Shown piece after piece: positions 1 through 8,749 of a stretch of 16,144 nt of DNA. This DNA comes from Zopfochytrium polystomum (taxonomy: Eukaryota; Chytridiomycota; Chytridiomycetes; Chytridiales; Chytridiaceae): NCBI GenBank assembly GCA_025765615.1, contig JAIVFJ010000660.1, forward strand, positions 1 through 16,144, written 5' to 3'. A program made the position numbers and the translations under genes. The notes under the pieces are model-generated. The model was given only the letters and a program-made list of their open reading frames with translations, was not told where the DNA came from and did no database searches. How positions within the stretch are numbered: position 1 is the stretch's first letter; each line of letters opens with the position of its first letter.

Positions 1-391
1 GTGCAAATGTCATTCATTTTTCCTCAGGGTTACTCACAACATACCATTGCTGGTCGGAACAGATGTCCAGATGATAGTTGGTCCTCCAAAAAGAACATTG
101 TAGCTGAGCTGTGATTTTCCATCTGAGTGGACGCTGTGGGCAGTGTCAGTGTAGCCAACAACATTGAGAATTCTCATATGCTGCTCTCTGTGATCTTTGC
201 TGAAAGCGCAGAGATACCAAAACTGCTGGAGCGAGATCCCCAGTCGCGTGTGTGTTGCCAGGTAGTTGGTGCTGCCGAGAATTGCCTGATATAGTTTCTG
301 ATCTGCAGCTGCTTAACAAACCCCTAGATTGCAATCAAAGCAAGGCTCCAAGAAAGGGCATGAGATAAGCAAGCAGCACATACCAAGCCAA
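1..391. other. Non-coding stretch, nothing recognised
   Basis: I see no convincing gene here. The only longer open frame (minus strand, 146-334) has no recognisable motif and ordinary composition. There are no tRNA boxes and no obvious repeats. Confidence 0.5.
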
Positions 392-463
392 GGGCGTGTG
401 GCAAAATGGTTACCGCGCTTGACTACGAATCAAGAGATTCCAGGTTCGACCCCTGCTTAAAAA
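392..463 (+). pseudogene. Decayed tRNA-Arg(ACG)-like sequence
   Basis: The anticodon arm is intact: a perfect 5-bp stem (418-422 with 430-434) and a 7-nt loop with ACG at 425-427, giving Arg. An A-box-like D arm precedes it, and a T arm with loop TTCGACC (445-451) follows. The T stem has four good pairs and one C-C mismatch. The acceptor is broken: the 5' strand GGGCGTG (392-398) meets an A-rich 3' side with no complementarity. No T-run terminator follows. It is most likely a tRNA pseudogene or the head of a short retroelement. A tRNA covariance-model score would settle this. Confidence 0.6.
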
Positions 464-824
464 AAAGGAATCTGGGCTGTGAGGATTTGCAGAGAGTTGA
501 GGACATGGGGCCTAATGCAAGGTGACAGCTGAGATTGTTAGGAGCTTGACAGAGGTGACAGCGGCAACAACAAGAGCGTCAAAACTGGACTGTCACCGGT
601 TGAATGTTTGCTTCTTATTGAAAAAGCTACAAAGTGGCAAGATCTTGTAAAGAATGTGCAGCGACCAGTTGAACCAAGTACAAGAATACAAGGGTAAACA
701 AACAAGCTAACCATTTTCTGGTTCCTTTGACCCTGGGACAATCTGCCCGATTTAGCAAGGTCAAGTCTGCAGTTTCAGGATTGGTGCTTGAAGGCTAAGG
801 GGGCAGATTACGCCCACATCACAA
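464..824. other. Intergenic, nothing recognised
   Basis: AT-rich unique-looking sequence between two tRNA-like genes. The minus-strand open frame at 538-741 shows no domain signature. I see no repeat or promoter that I can support. Confidence 0.45.
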
Positions 825-894
825 GGGGCTTGGTCTTGGGTATGATTCCTTCTTAGGGTGGAGGAGGTCCTGGGTTCAAGTCCCAGAAGCCCCC
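825..894 (+). tRNA. tRNA-Pro(AGG)
   Basis: Complete cloverleaf. The acceptor 825-831 pairs fully with 887-893, with discriminator C894. The anticodon stem is 848-852/860-864 with one G-U pair, and the loop 853-859 carries AGG at 855-857. The T stem is CTGGG/CCCAG around loop TTCAAGT. There is no intron. The D arm resembles eukaryotic tRNA-Pro (TTGGTCT...GGTATGATT) but has T where A14 is normally conserved and is one base short. No T4 terminator is seen in the first 20 bases downstream, so expression is uncertain although the fold is good. Confidence 0.85.
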
Positions 895-1479
895 TGAATC
901 GTTGCTTCAAGGTACAGCTTGATCAGCGCACCAACTTGAGCTGTTGCTGTGCGGTGTTAAAGAGCCTCATGGTTGTTTTGGCCTGCAAATGCTGTGGAAG
1001 CCTGGCACAAGCTCCTTGACCACTGGTGGAAGGTGGATGTGGAACCTTTGGGCAAAATTGTGTCAGGATGGGGTGGGATGGGAAGGATGTACAATTGTAA
1101 GCCAATCTTCCAGTCACTGGCAGAACTTGTGTCTTGCACAGCAAGCCGTTTTTGATGCACCTGTTTGGTTTGGGTCTGTTGGCGTAGGTAGTGTACAGGA
1201 AGTTTAACCGGACACTGTGGGGCAAATGGGCACCTTGTGCAAGGGAGATTGAGTTTTGGTCCTTGTAGCAGTTTTGTATAGCAACAAATCCTTGCTTCAA
1301 CTGGCTGGTCCTGACCTATTTGGACATGTCCAGAGGCAAGGCGCATAACCCAGGATCTGGCATGAACGGAACAGATGTTTTGAGCTCAATACAATTTGTT
1401 TGAGTGAGCTTTCGAGGTGAAAATGGCCACTGTCCAATAGTTACTGGAGTCTTGGACATTTGACCTCCACCTGGGCAAT

Positions 1480-1481
<2 letters not shown>
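895..1481. other. Intergenic, nothing recognised
   Basis: Open frames exist on both strands (for example minus 957-1346 and plus 944-1207), but they overlap one another, lack domain motifs and look like chance frames. No structural RNA or repeat was found until the poly(T) tract at 1482. Confidence 0.45.

Positions 1482-1515
<34 letters not shown>
1482..1515. repeat. 34-nt poly(T) homopolymer (poly(A) on the minus strand)
   Basis: An uninterrupted run of 34 T. On the minus strand it is a poly(A) lying about 195 bases downstream of the tRNA-Lys at 1710-1825, where the tail of a tRNA-derived SINE would be expected. Confidence 0.95.
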
Positions 1516-1632
1516 CTTGGAGCAAACTGCACCAAGTCAACTGGAAGTCCAAGATTTCTACCAACTGAATCCGACTTTCCTTCAGGGAAGGTGCATTCCT
1601 GGTTGTATTGATGGCTGATGCATTGAGGAGGG

Positions 1633-1709
1633 AAAAAAAAAAAAACTGAAAAAAAAACTGAAAAAAAAAACTGAAAAAAAGTAGAAAAGAAAAAAGAAAA
1701 AAGAAAAGA
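1633..1709. repeat. A-rich tract with CTG(A)8-10 units
   Basis: Nearly pure purine on the plus strand. A(12-13) is followed by three CTG-punctuated A runs and then GAAAA/GAAAAAA units. On the minus strand it supplies several T4+ runs immediately downstream of the tRNA-Lys, so it can serve as a strong Pol III terminator. Confidence 0.85.
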
Positions 1710-1825
1710 CGCCCAATGTGGGGGTCGAACCCACAGCCTTGTGATTGCAGGATCCGGCAAGTGTGTCGAAACGCACATGGCAGGAGACTAAGAGTCACAC
1801 GCTCTACTGATTGAGCTAACCAGTT
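1710..1825 (-). tRNA. tRNA-Lys(CTT) with 43-bp intron, imperfect acceptor
   Basis: On the minus strand the D arm (TAGCTCAATCAGTAGAGC), anticodon stem TGTGA/TCACA and a perfect T arm GTGGG-TTCGACC-CCCAC are present. The anticodon CTT is read from 1792-1790. The exons join after position 37, with an intron at 1746-1788. The 3' acceptor ATTGGGC plus discriminator G is normal for Lys, but the first two 5' bases (AA instead of GC) do not pair with it. Compare the better copy at 9154-9245. T-runs follow at once. It may be a functional gene with a weak acceptor, a pseudogene, or the head of a SINE ending in the poly(A) at 1482-1515. Translating this region in the wrong sense gives the familiar WLAQSVER... 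spurious peptide. Confidence 0.75.
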
Positions 1826-1855
1826 CTTCCTTCTGGCAAACGCGCAATGTTCTCT

Positions 1856-3288
1856 AAGTCGGTTTATGGCTACAAGCTCGACCCCCTTTGGCTGGCTGAA
1901 GCGATGGAAAGCTTGTCTTGTTGCATGTGGAAACACCCAACGTGAAGGCATCAACTACACAAACACCTTTTCTCCTGTTATCTGGATCCAGGCCATCTGA
2001 CTGCTCATTGCAATCAGTCTTGCTTTTAACCTCAGGTACCACAGCATGGATGTCAACACAGCCTACCTGTATGCTTTCCTCAAAGAAGTCATCTACATGC
2101 ATCCACCAAAAGGCCACGAGCGATTCACTCCAGATGGAAAGAAACTATTCTGCAAACTCCTCAAGAGCCTCTATGGACTCCACCAATCTGGACGAAACTA
2201 GTTCCTGACCCTTCACAAGTTCATTGTCGAGAAACTCAGCTTCAATCAATCGCTTGCTGAGCCCTGCCTCTTCTTTCAAGTAGACCCTCAGCAGCAAACG
2301 TTTGAGATCATCTTTGTCTTTGTCGACGACATCAATGTCATGGCCAACACCCCAGCTCTTGTCGCAAAAATTGAGGATGCTTTTTGCGCTGAGCATGTCC
2401 CTTGAGGAAACCACTGTCAGCCAAGTGATTCGCATCCACCTCGAGCGCAACGCCGAAGGCATTTGGACGGGCCTAGACGAATACACCAGGACAATTCTCA
2501 CTGAAGAGAAAATGTGGGACGACCTTGATATTGCATCAACTCCAATGTCTATCACCTTTATGCATGACAAAATGTCAATCAAACTCAGCAAGAGCGACTC
2601 AAGCTGGTATTGATCCACACTCATGAAAAATCAATATCTCGCAACACAAACTCGACCAGATATCGCATTTGCAACAAATGTACTCTCCCAGTTCCAACTG
2701 AAGCCACGCCAGTGCCATCACAACGCACTCCACCACCTGCTTCATTACCTCCGTGGCACCTGGGACTACAGATTATTCTACAGGCAAAGCCACAAGCCGC
2801 AACGGCTCTTCACAAATGACACCCTTGAACCAGCTGCATACGCTGATGCATCCTATGGGGGTGAACCTGGAGACCGCACAGCGCACACTGGATATGTTTT
2901 TTCCCTCATGGGTGCTGCTGTCTCTTGGGTCTCACACAAACAACATCAAGTATTGCTATCCTCCACGGAAGCAGAATACTACTCACTTTCTGAAGCCTTC
3001 CAAGAAGCACAATGGTTTCTAGCCGATTTATCAGAGTTGCAACTCCCCGCAAAGCAGCCACTACCAATCCTCGAGGACAATCAATCTGTAATCGCACTAG
3101 TGCTCAACCCTCTCACACATGCTCGCACAAAACACATTGACATACGTGCTCATTTCCTCCGACAAGGCATAGCCACTGGGGAGATCACTGTACACTACGT
3201 ACCAAACAGCAACCAGATCACAGACATTCTCACAAAACCACTCTCTACATCTCAGCACCAGCAACTGACCTCACTACTTGGCCTCTGA
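1856..3288 (+). pseudogene. Ty1/copia retrotransposon: 5'-truncated, broken RT-RNase H
   Basis: This is the remains of a copia Pol polyprotein; gag, protease and integrase are absent. The reading starts in frame as KSVYGYKLDP, shifts near 1885-1892 to WLKRWKACLVACGNTQ (the copia KARLVAxGxxQ block), and continues through TFSPV, MDVNTAYLYAF and SLYGLHQSGR. The reverse-transcriptase catalytic FVDD lies at 2319-2330. RNase H follows with DASYGG, STEAEYYSL, EDNQSVI and RTKHIDIRAHFLR. Damage: in-frame stops at 1998-2000, 2199-2201 (where a Trp codon is usual) and 2611-2613, plus a frame change near 2396-2405. Only the last 221 codons (2623-3288, RNase H) are uninterrupted. It cannot encode active protein. 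The polypurine tract and LTR start follow directly. Confidence 0.93.
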
Positions 3289-3380
3289 CTCCGCTTCGAC
3301 CTTTTGAACACCCTTTTGGTCGAAGCCTCAGACGCTTACGCACGCTTTGCATAACCAGTGCTACACCCATGGCCATCGTG

Positions 3381-3388
3381 CGGGGGAG
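3381..3388 (+). other. Polypurine tract of the copia element
   Basis: CGGGGGAG sits immediately before the TGTAAGG start of the 3' LTR, 93 bases after the pol stop codon. This is the normal position for the plus-strand primer of a copia element. Confidence 0.8.
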
Positions 3389-3460
3389 TGTAAGGCAGAA
3401 CTGACTGGTTAGCAGCAAGAGGCACAAGACAGACTCGAACCTATTGTGACTGTCAGTTAT
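3389..3460 (+). repeat. Start of copia 3' LTR
   Basis: It begins TGTAAGGCAGAACTGACTGG right after the polypurine tract. The first 72 bases match the minus strand at 14315-14244 with four differences. The LTR may continue to about 3470-3540, but I cannot find a CA end or target duplication, so the right boundary is open. The adjacent BTB frame ends at 3547. Confidence 0.85.
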
Positions 3461-3546
3461 TGTTCTCACAATGCCCATGGGGAGAGTGAGCCACCGCCAA
3501 TGCAGACCTGGGCGCTGGCTTGCACTGATGACAAATACTCCGAGTA

Positions 3547-3932
3547 TTAAGTGGAACAGAAAAATTTTGCATGGTTTCTGAAAGCTTCACTGCGGCAGGC
3601 GACGGCGAGAGACCGGTGCCCTTCCGCAGTCGACGCGATGTTGTAAAAGTGCGTGATGCACGCGACTGTAAGATCCTGGCCCAGGGCAACGGTAAGCTCG
3701 GCGTACTCCTCGGACGACTTCGCAAAGCCGGACGACCACGTCCTTTCGAAAAAGCGGAGAACGCCGAGAGCACCGCCTTGTGCAAGAACAGCACGTCGCG
3801 GGACGGGAGGAACCGCAGAACGACGTCACATGTGCGGGGGTTATTGAAGCGGATGGTCTCGTTCGACGGCGTGGACTCGGGGAGTCCGATGTACGCGAGG
3901 AGGCCGGTGGGGGTGGGGTTGCTTAGGTTCAT
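3547..3932 (-). pseudogene. BTB/POZ-domain protein, single frameshift
   Basis: BTB/POZ domains mediate dimerisation and often recruit substrates to Cullin-3 ligases. From the ATG at 3932, about 60 codons read through TCDVVLRFLPSRDV (about residues 34-47) to LHKAVLSAFS (50-59), the conserved core of a BTB domain. The frame then fails at the run of five A (five T in sense) at 3749-3753. In the next frame the domain continues as FFERTWSSGFAKSSEEYAEL and DLTVACITHFYNIAST, ending at a TAA at 3547-3549. The two halves together give about 127 residues, little more than one BTB fold, with no BACK, Kelch or MATH partner. A one-base loss in the T-run, or an assembly error, explains the break. It is on the same strand as, and downstream of, the kinase gene. 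The copia LTR lies just past its 3' end. Confidence 0.75.
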
Positions 3933-4253
3933 CGCGAATCGCTTTGGCGTCGTCGATATTTTTTTTTCTGCTGTCCTCCAGCGAACAGAGGTTTTTCCAT
4001 GGCCTTGTAGAAATCCCGTGCCCCCCAGTATTTCGCATTTGTGGCCGGCTTATTGTTTGCAAGTTTGAGGCTCAAACCGGAGAAAGACTAAAGAACCAAG
4101 GGTGATGGGGAAGGGGTTCGAAAGTCAAAGGCATAGAAGGGGGAAAGAGGAGAGCGAGAAGAGTAGCTCGTGGGTTTTGGAACGCATTACGGTTAGGCGG
4201 CGCACTTAAAATCGCAACGTAAATCAACGACTCTTGCCCCCCCTACGCCCCCT
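3933..4253. other. Spacer between kinase 3' end and BTB frame
   Basis: Holds the putative BTB promoter side (an A9-TATCGACG stretch upstream of its ATG on the minus strand) and a purine-rich block at 4075-4175. No further gene is recognised. Plus-strand open frames across 3571-4068 are shadows of the BTB frame. Confidence 0.5.
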
Positions 4254-4375
4254 CTACACCCATCCCACCACCACTACACCCACACCCACCACCACCGCAA
4301 CCCAAACCGCACCCCACCCGTGCCCGCCTCCACCCCACCCTGCCGCCGCGTTCGCGACCGTCGTCGCATTCACTC

Positions 4376-5785
4376 TCAACCCCCTAACCCCAAACGCCCG
4401 GACGACCAGCACGTACGCAGGCGGCGCGGCGGTCGTCGTTGTTGTCGCGTCGGCAGCGGCGGCGGGGATCGAAAAGTTTGCGATGGCGGTCGGGAGGACG
4501 GGCGCGCCGACGAGGGAGACGCTGGGGCGGGTGGTGACTGCGCCGGCGGAAGGGGAGTTGGAGGAGGGGTTTGTGGTGGTGGTGGCGGTGGGAGCGTTGC
4601 TACCACGGCCGCTGTTGCTGTTGCTGCCGCCGCCGCCGCCGCCACCGCCGCCGCCGGGTGGCCCACCACCACCCCCCGCCGCCGCCAGGAGGACCACCTG
4701 GAGGCGGACCGCCACCACCACCACCACCAGGAGGCCCACCACCACCACCACCACCTCCACCACCACCTCCTCCCCCTCCTCCTCCTCCTCCTCCTCCACC
4801 CCCCACCACCCCCCACATCGACCCTCGCGACGGCGACCGCACTCCCCCCGCATACCCCGGACCCGACCGCCACCTGCACGACCGCAGCGCCCCAAACAAC
4901 GTTATCCGCAAACACCACAACCTCCACAACCTCCTCCACACCCGCACACATCGCCACGACCTCCACCCACAGCCGCGTCGTCACATTCCGCTTCGGCGCG
5001 CACATAAACCCGTCCGTGCTAATCGCGACCGCGAGCGCGCCACCGCCGCCACCAGCGCCTTCGCCCCCCTCCCAATCAGTAGCAGCCGCAAACCCCATAA
5101 TAGACTGTCCCGGGATATACTCCTCCGCAACCAGGGAAGGCACAGGTGCGACCGCCGCCACCGGTCTGCGCCCGCCGTCAAGCAGGTGAACCCACAGATA
5201 CAAAAAGAACGCTGCCTCGGTGAGCTTTGCCGCAATCTCGTCGCAGAGCAGGGCGACGTCGACCGCGAGCGGGGAGCGGGACGGGGCGGCGCGGGACGCG
5301 GGCGGGGAGTAGTTGAACGCGATGGCGGCGGGGGGGTCAAAGAGGCTCGCACTTGGTGTGAGGGCGGCGACGTCGGCCGCGGCGGCGGGGATAAGCGGGG
5401 AGTCCCGGTCGAGCGGTGTGAAGGCCGGGTTGTTGATGATGGCCTTGCGGTCGGAGAGGAGGTGCGTGAGGTCCGAGGGGGAGGATTGGGAGCCTGCGGG
5501 GGAGGTTACTGGCGCGGGTGGGGCGCGGGAGGCGGTGGACGGCGGGGAGAAGGGGGTCGGGGTTGTGAGGTAGGAGGAGACCAGGGTTGTGGCGTTGGTG
5601 GAGCCGGGGAGGGTGACGGTGGAAAGGGTGGAGGCGCGGGTGACATCCAGGGCGGGGACCGGGCCGTAGACTGTCGGGGCCGCCGCCGACGTGGTTGCGC
5701 CGAGCTTGCGGTTGGTTAGAAGCGGGATGGCGATGGCAGCGGCGATCGCGAGAAGCGCGACGGGGATGAAGATTGCTAGTAATGA

Positions 5786-5819
<34 letters not shown>

Positions 5820-7705
5820 GGGGTCGAGGGGCGGTGGTCGTCGGAGTTGGCCGGGTCAGTTCGAGATAGCACCACGCCACCCCACGTACCATACAGCCGA
5901 GCGTGCCTCCTCAACCACGCACGAGCCAGTGCGGCCTTCCCCGTCCCATCCGCAACGTTCCCATCCTCCTCCGCACCACCATCCGCCACCGCCTCCGCCC
6001 CGTCCTTGCCCCGCTCCTCCCGCTTCCCCATCTCCACCACAAACAACCCCTCCCCGTCCCCCACTGCCAACCCCTTCTGCACCTCCTCCAGCACCTCGAC
6101 AGCCTCCCCAAACCCGGGCCTCCCGCTCGGCTCAAACCCCAAGCACCTCTCCACAAAGCTCTTAAACCCGTCAGGGACGTCGGGCGGGTAGACCAAGGGC
6201 GGGATGCGTCCCTCCGCGACGGCGGCGAGGACTGCCCGGGCGCGGAGGCGGCGAGCGCGGAGGGTGTACGGGCCGGCCCAGGAGCCGATTTCTGTGAGGA
6301 GGACGCCGAAGGAGAAGACGTCGCAGGCGGGGGTGAAGCGGGCGTGCGGGTCGTTGAGCTCGGGGGCCATCCAGAGCGGGGTGCCTTTGGGGCCGAGGGC
6401 GTCGTCGAGCGTGTCGACTGCCGCCTGATGTGGCGGCGACGGCGGTTGATGTTGTTGTTGTTGTTGTTGTGTCGCGCCGTCGTCTTGCGCATTTTCGCCG
6501 GCCGCCGCAGCCGCAGCCGTCGCCATCGCGGCGGACGCGAGGGTCTCGGCCTTGACGACTGCGAGGCCAAAGTCGGCGAGCTTTGCGCGGACGACGCGGC
6601 GGGCTCCCGGGCGGTGCTCGACGTCGCAGAGGACGTTCATGGACTTCAAGTCGCGGTGGAAGATGGGGCGCGGGCGGTGCGAGTGGAGGTAGAGCATGCC
6701 GCAGGCGACGTCGTAGGCGAGCAGGAGGCGGTCGACGAACGGCGGGGCTCTGGCTGCTGCAGCGGCGGCAACGTCGCCGCCGTCGTCGTCGTGCCCTGCG
6801 GCGGCGGCGGTGTCGGCGGCGGCAACGTACATCTCGAACAGCGAGCCACCGGGGACGTACTCCATGACGATAGCGGAACCCCAGGTGGGGTCGACGACGA
6901 CGCCAAAGAAGCGGACGACGCGCGGGTGGTTGAGTTGTGCGAGGACGGCGGCCTCGCGTTGGAACTCCTTTTCGACTCGTTTTGTGAGTGCGCGGCCGCC
7001 GCGGAGGAAGAGGGTTTTGACGGCGACGGGGTGGCGGTCGTAGCGGGCGCGGCGGACAATGCCGTAGGTGCCGGCGCCGAGGAGGCCGGCGTCGGTGGTG
7101 TCGATGGTCACGCTGGAGGGCGGGATCAGAAAGTGCAGGGAGACCGGCGCGGCTGCTATTGTTCCGGCGGAGGAGGATGAGGGCTCGGCGGGGTCGCTGG
7201 AGTTATGGGATTGACGAAAGGGCTGTGGTGGAGACGTTGAGAGGGAGGAGGAGGAGGAAGAGTTGGAAGAGGGGTGCGAGGAGGGGAGGGAGGGCGAGAG
7301 AGAGTGCAAGGGCGGAGTCCATGCAGCAGAATAGGTGCCGAGGGCAGGAGCTCCCCGCGGACTGAGCATCTCTGTCGTCGACGTCGCGGTTGTCGTAGTC
7401 CTCGTCGTCGTCGTCGTCGCGGATGTCGTTGTGGCGGTCGCCGTCGCGGCGGCGCCGTCCGACTCGAATGGCTCTCTCATCACCCGAGCGGCGGCGTCGA
7501 CGGCGGGGAGCGGTGGTGGTGGCGGCGGCGACGAGAGCGTGCTCGTGGTAGCGGCCACGAAGGACGAGGACGAGGAGGAGGAAGACGAAGCGGGCGAAGA
7601 GGACGAAGAGGGCGAAGAGGGCGTAGAGGAGAAGGAGGAGGAGGAAGACGACGACGATGACGACGACGATGACGAGGTCGAGGCCGCTGCCGTCGTCGTC
7701 GCCAT
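4376..7705 (-). CDS. TKL-like protein kinase with transmembrane segment and C-terminal ectodomain
   Basis: Predicted serine/threonine (TKL-like) kinase, 1109 residues from the ATG at 7705. I chose this start because upstream in-frame codons only translate the GA microsatellite. Residues 1-200 are Ser/Thr/Pro/Ala low complexity. The kinase domain spans about 205-545: glycine loop GAGTYGIV (about 209-216), VAVK Lys230, helix-C Glu251, HRDLKSMNVL with catalytic Asp352, DFG Asp378, GTPLWMAPE with Glu449, and subdomain XI Arg529. All catalytic residues are present. DFG to APE spans 72 residues because of an Ala/Gln-rich insertion (six Gln at 413-418). Lys630-639, encoded by 30 A, is followed by a hydrophobic helix at about 641-662, predicting a cytosolic kinase and an outside C-terminus with NATT and NVTT glycosylation sites and four Cys. 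No intron is evident. Beyond about residue 963 the GGN tract makes the frame doubtful. Confidence 0.85.
4620..4810. repeat. GGN/CCN trinucleotide tract in the kinase 3' region
   Basis: Dense CCN repeats on the plus strand (CCG, CCA, CCT blocks), with GGN on the coding strand. Depending on frame it reads as Trp/Arg runs (the frame continuous with the kinase), Gly/Pro runs, or Glu/Val runs. It is the likeliest place for a frame change or intron in the kinase gene. Confidence 0.85.
5789..5818. repeat. 30-nt poly(T) inside the kinase CDS
   Basis: A 30-base T homopolymer which, read on the minus strand, gives ten AAA lysine codons directly before the predicted transmembrane helix. Any length change not divisible by three would separate the kinase domain from its membrane anchor. 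Confidence 0.95.
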
Positions 7706-7795
7706 ATTAATAATTCTTTTTTTGTCTTGATTCAACGGCAGCAGCTCCGGCGTCTCTTTTCCAAAAAAGGAAACTTTGTTGAGCAACAGAAAAAT

Positions 7796-7807
7796 CGAGA
7801 GAGAGAG

Positions 7808-7879
<72 letters not shown>

Positions 7880-7913
7880 AGAGAGAGGGAGAGAGACAGA
7901 CAGAGGGAGGGAG
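7796..7913. repeat. GA microsatellite upstream of the kinase gene
   Basis: Mostly perfect (GA)n from 7796 to about 7868, decaying to GAGAGACA, GAAAGA and GACAGACA units up to 7913. It lies about 90-210 bases upstream of the kinase ATG, where a 5' UTR or promoter would be. CT-rich sense-strand tracts there can act as GAGA-type promoter elements, but that is not shown for this gene. Confidence 0.9.
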
Positions 7914-8084
7914 ACACACTTGGGTGGAGGGGGGTGACTTGTCACAGAAACGCATAATGACGGACACTCTGTGGAATTCAACGGCAACACAGATTCATGT
8001 CACATTGAAAACTGTCCGTACTCGAAACATTTGGTTTGGTTTGCCAATCGTGTCGAATATGGTCCGTCCGTCCATTCATTCAAT

Positions 8085-8126
8085 TCACACTCACACTCAC
8101 ACTCACACTCACACTCACACTCACAC
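8085..8126. repeat. Hexanucleotide repeat (TCACAC)7
   Basis: Seven perfect tandem TCACAC units. It does not match the usual fungal TTAGGG telomere repeat and is interstitial. Confidence 0.95.
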
Positions 8127-8149
8127 TGCCCTCCCTCCGGAGTAGGCAA

Positions 8150-8345
8150 AAGAAACACAAAACAGAAAACAGCAGGCGTTCTCCCCGTCCGCAGCAGGGG
8201 CAGCACGGGCAGCAGGGGTAGCCTCGCCACCATCTGCAAACCAACGGGCAAGGGCTTCCACACACGGGAAGAGCGCAAAAGGTCCAATCGCCGCGACACG
8301 CAGGAGGGTGAGGGTCGCGTTCAAACTGAGAAGTATTGCTCTTTC
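8150..8345 (-). pseudogene. Unrecognised protein-like fragment (left part)
   Basis: On the minus strand an open stretch reads ILLSLNATLTLLRVAAIGP, then FALFPCVEALARWFADGGEA and an Ala/Pro-rich tail. It is GC-rich with a hydrophobic start, like the neighbouring kinase gene in base use and unlike the AT-rich intergenic DNA. I cannot assign a family. It may be the downstream half of the fragment at 8750-8975, separated from it by the transposase relic at 8431-8749. It could also be a chance open frame in GC-rich DNA. Confidence 0.3.
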
Positions 8346-8430
8346 AGCCCAAAATGTCGTCTTCTGTGTCTCCGTGAACGACTCCCATGCCGTCGGACGG
8401 CAACCAACCGATGACACATAGTTTCAAGCA

Positions 8431-8749
8431 GTGCACGCCGTTGTCAACCTTGGAATCAAGCCGGAGCAGATCGCCCCAATTGTCAACACATCCTCTCGAC
8501 CTGTGCAGCAATGGGTCTGACAGTTTCATAAGACAGGAATGGTCGGAAGGCAATCCAAACGCACTCAACCCATTTGATTCAACAGCGCCCATCACCAGTG
8601 GATCAAATAGTTCATCGATCGGACCCGCTTTCTTTCCTCGATGAAGTGAAAGCAGAGTTTGAAGCGGCTTGGGGATTGTCCGTCACCTTATCGTCGGTAT
8701 GGCAGATCATACAGAACTGGGATATACACGAAAGGAGTTATCACTTTAG
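8431..8749 (+). pseudogene. Tc1/mariner (IS630-type) transposase N-terminal relic
   Basis: Three frame-shifted pieces reproduce the paired helix-turn-helix of Tc1/mariner-like transposases. Frame a (from 8431): VHAVVNLGIKPEQIAPIVNT then RPVQQWV, a stop at 8518-8520, then QFHKTGMVGR and a stop at 8575-8577. Frame b (about 8622-8716): LDEVKAEFEAAWG and SVTLSSVWQIIQN. Frame c (8717-8749): LGYTRKELSL and a stop at 8747. The second HTH plus GYTRK is the characteristic linker in this superfamily. No DDE catalytic domain follows and no terminal inverted repeats are evident, so it is an inactive fragment. Confidence 0.7.

Noticed and set aside
3571..4068. 165-codon plus-strand frame
   Set aside because: It is antisense to the BTB domain, whose conserved motifs are clear on the minus strand.
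4571..5719. Long plus-strand frames opposite the kinase gene
   Set aside because: They consist of His/Pro/Arg/Gly runs mirrored from the minus-strand GGN repeats and coding region, with no domain signature.
7706..7990. N-terminal extension of the kinase frame with a Ser-Leu repeat
   Set aside because: It is the GA microsatellite read as SLSLSL. The ATG at 7705 directly follows an A-rich leader and begins sensible low-complexity sequence, so the extension is treated as 5' UTR/promoter.
8085..8126. Telomere-like or CRISPR-like tandem repeat
   Set aside because: The TCACAC units are perfect, with no spacers, and do not match the usual TTAGGG telomere motif. It is a simple microsatellite.
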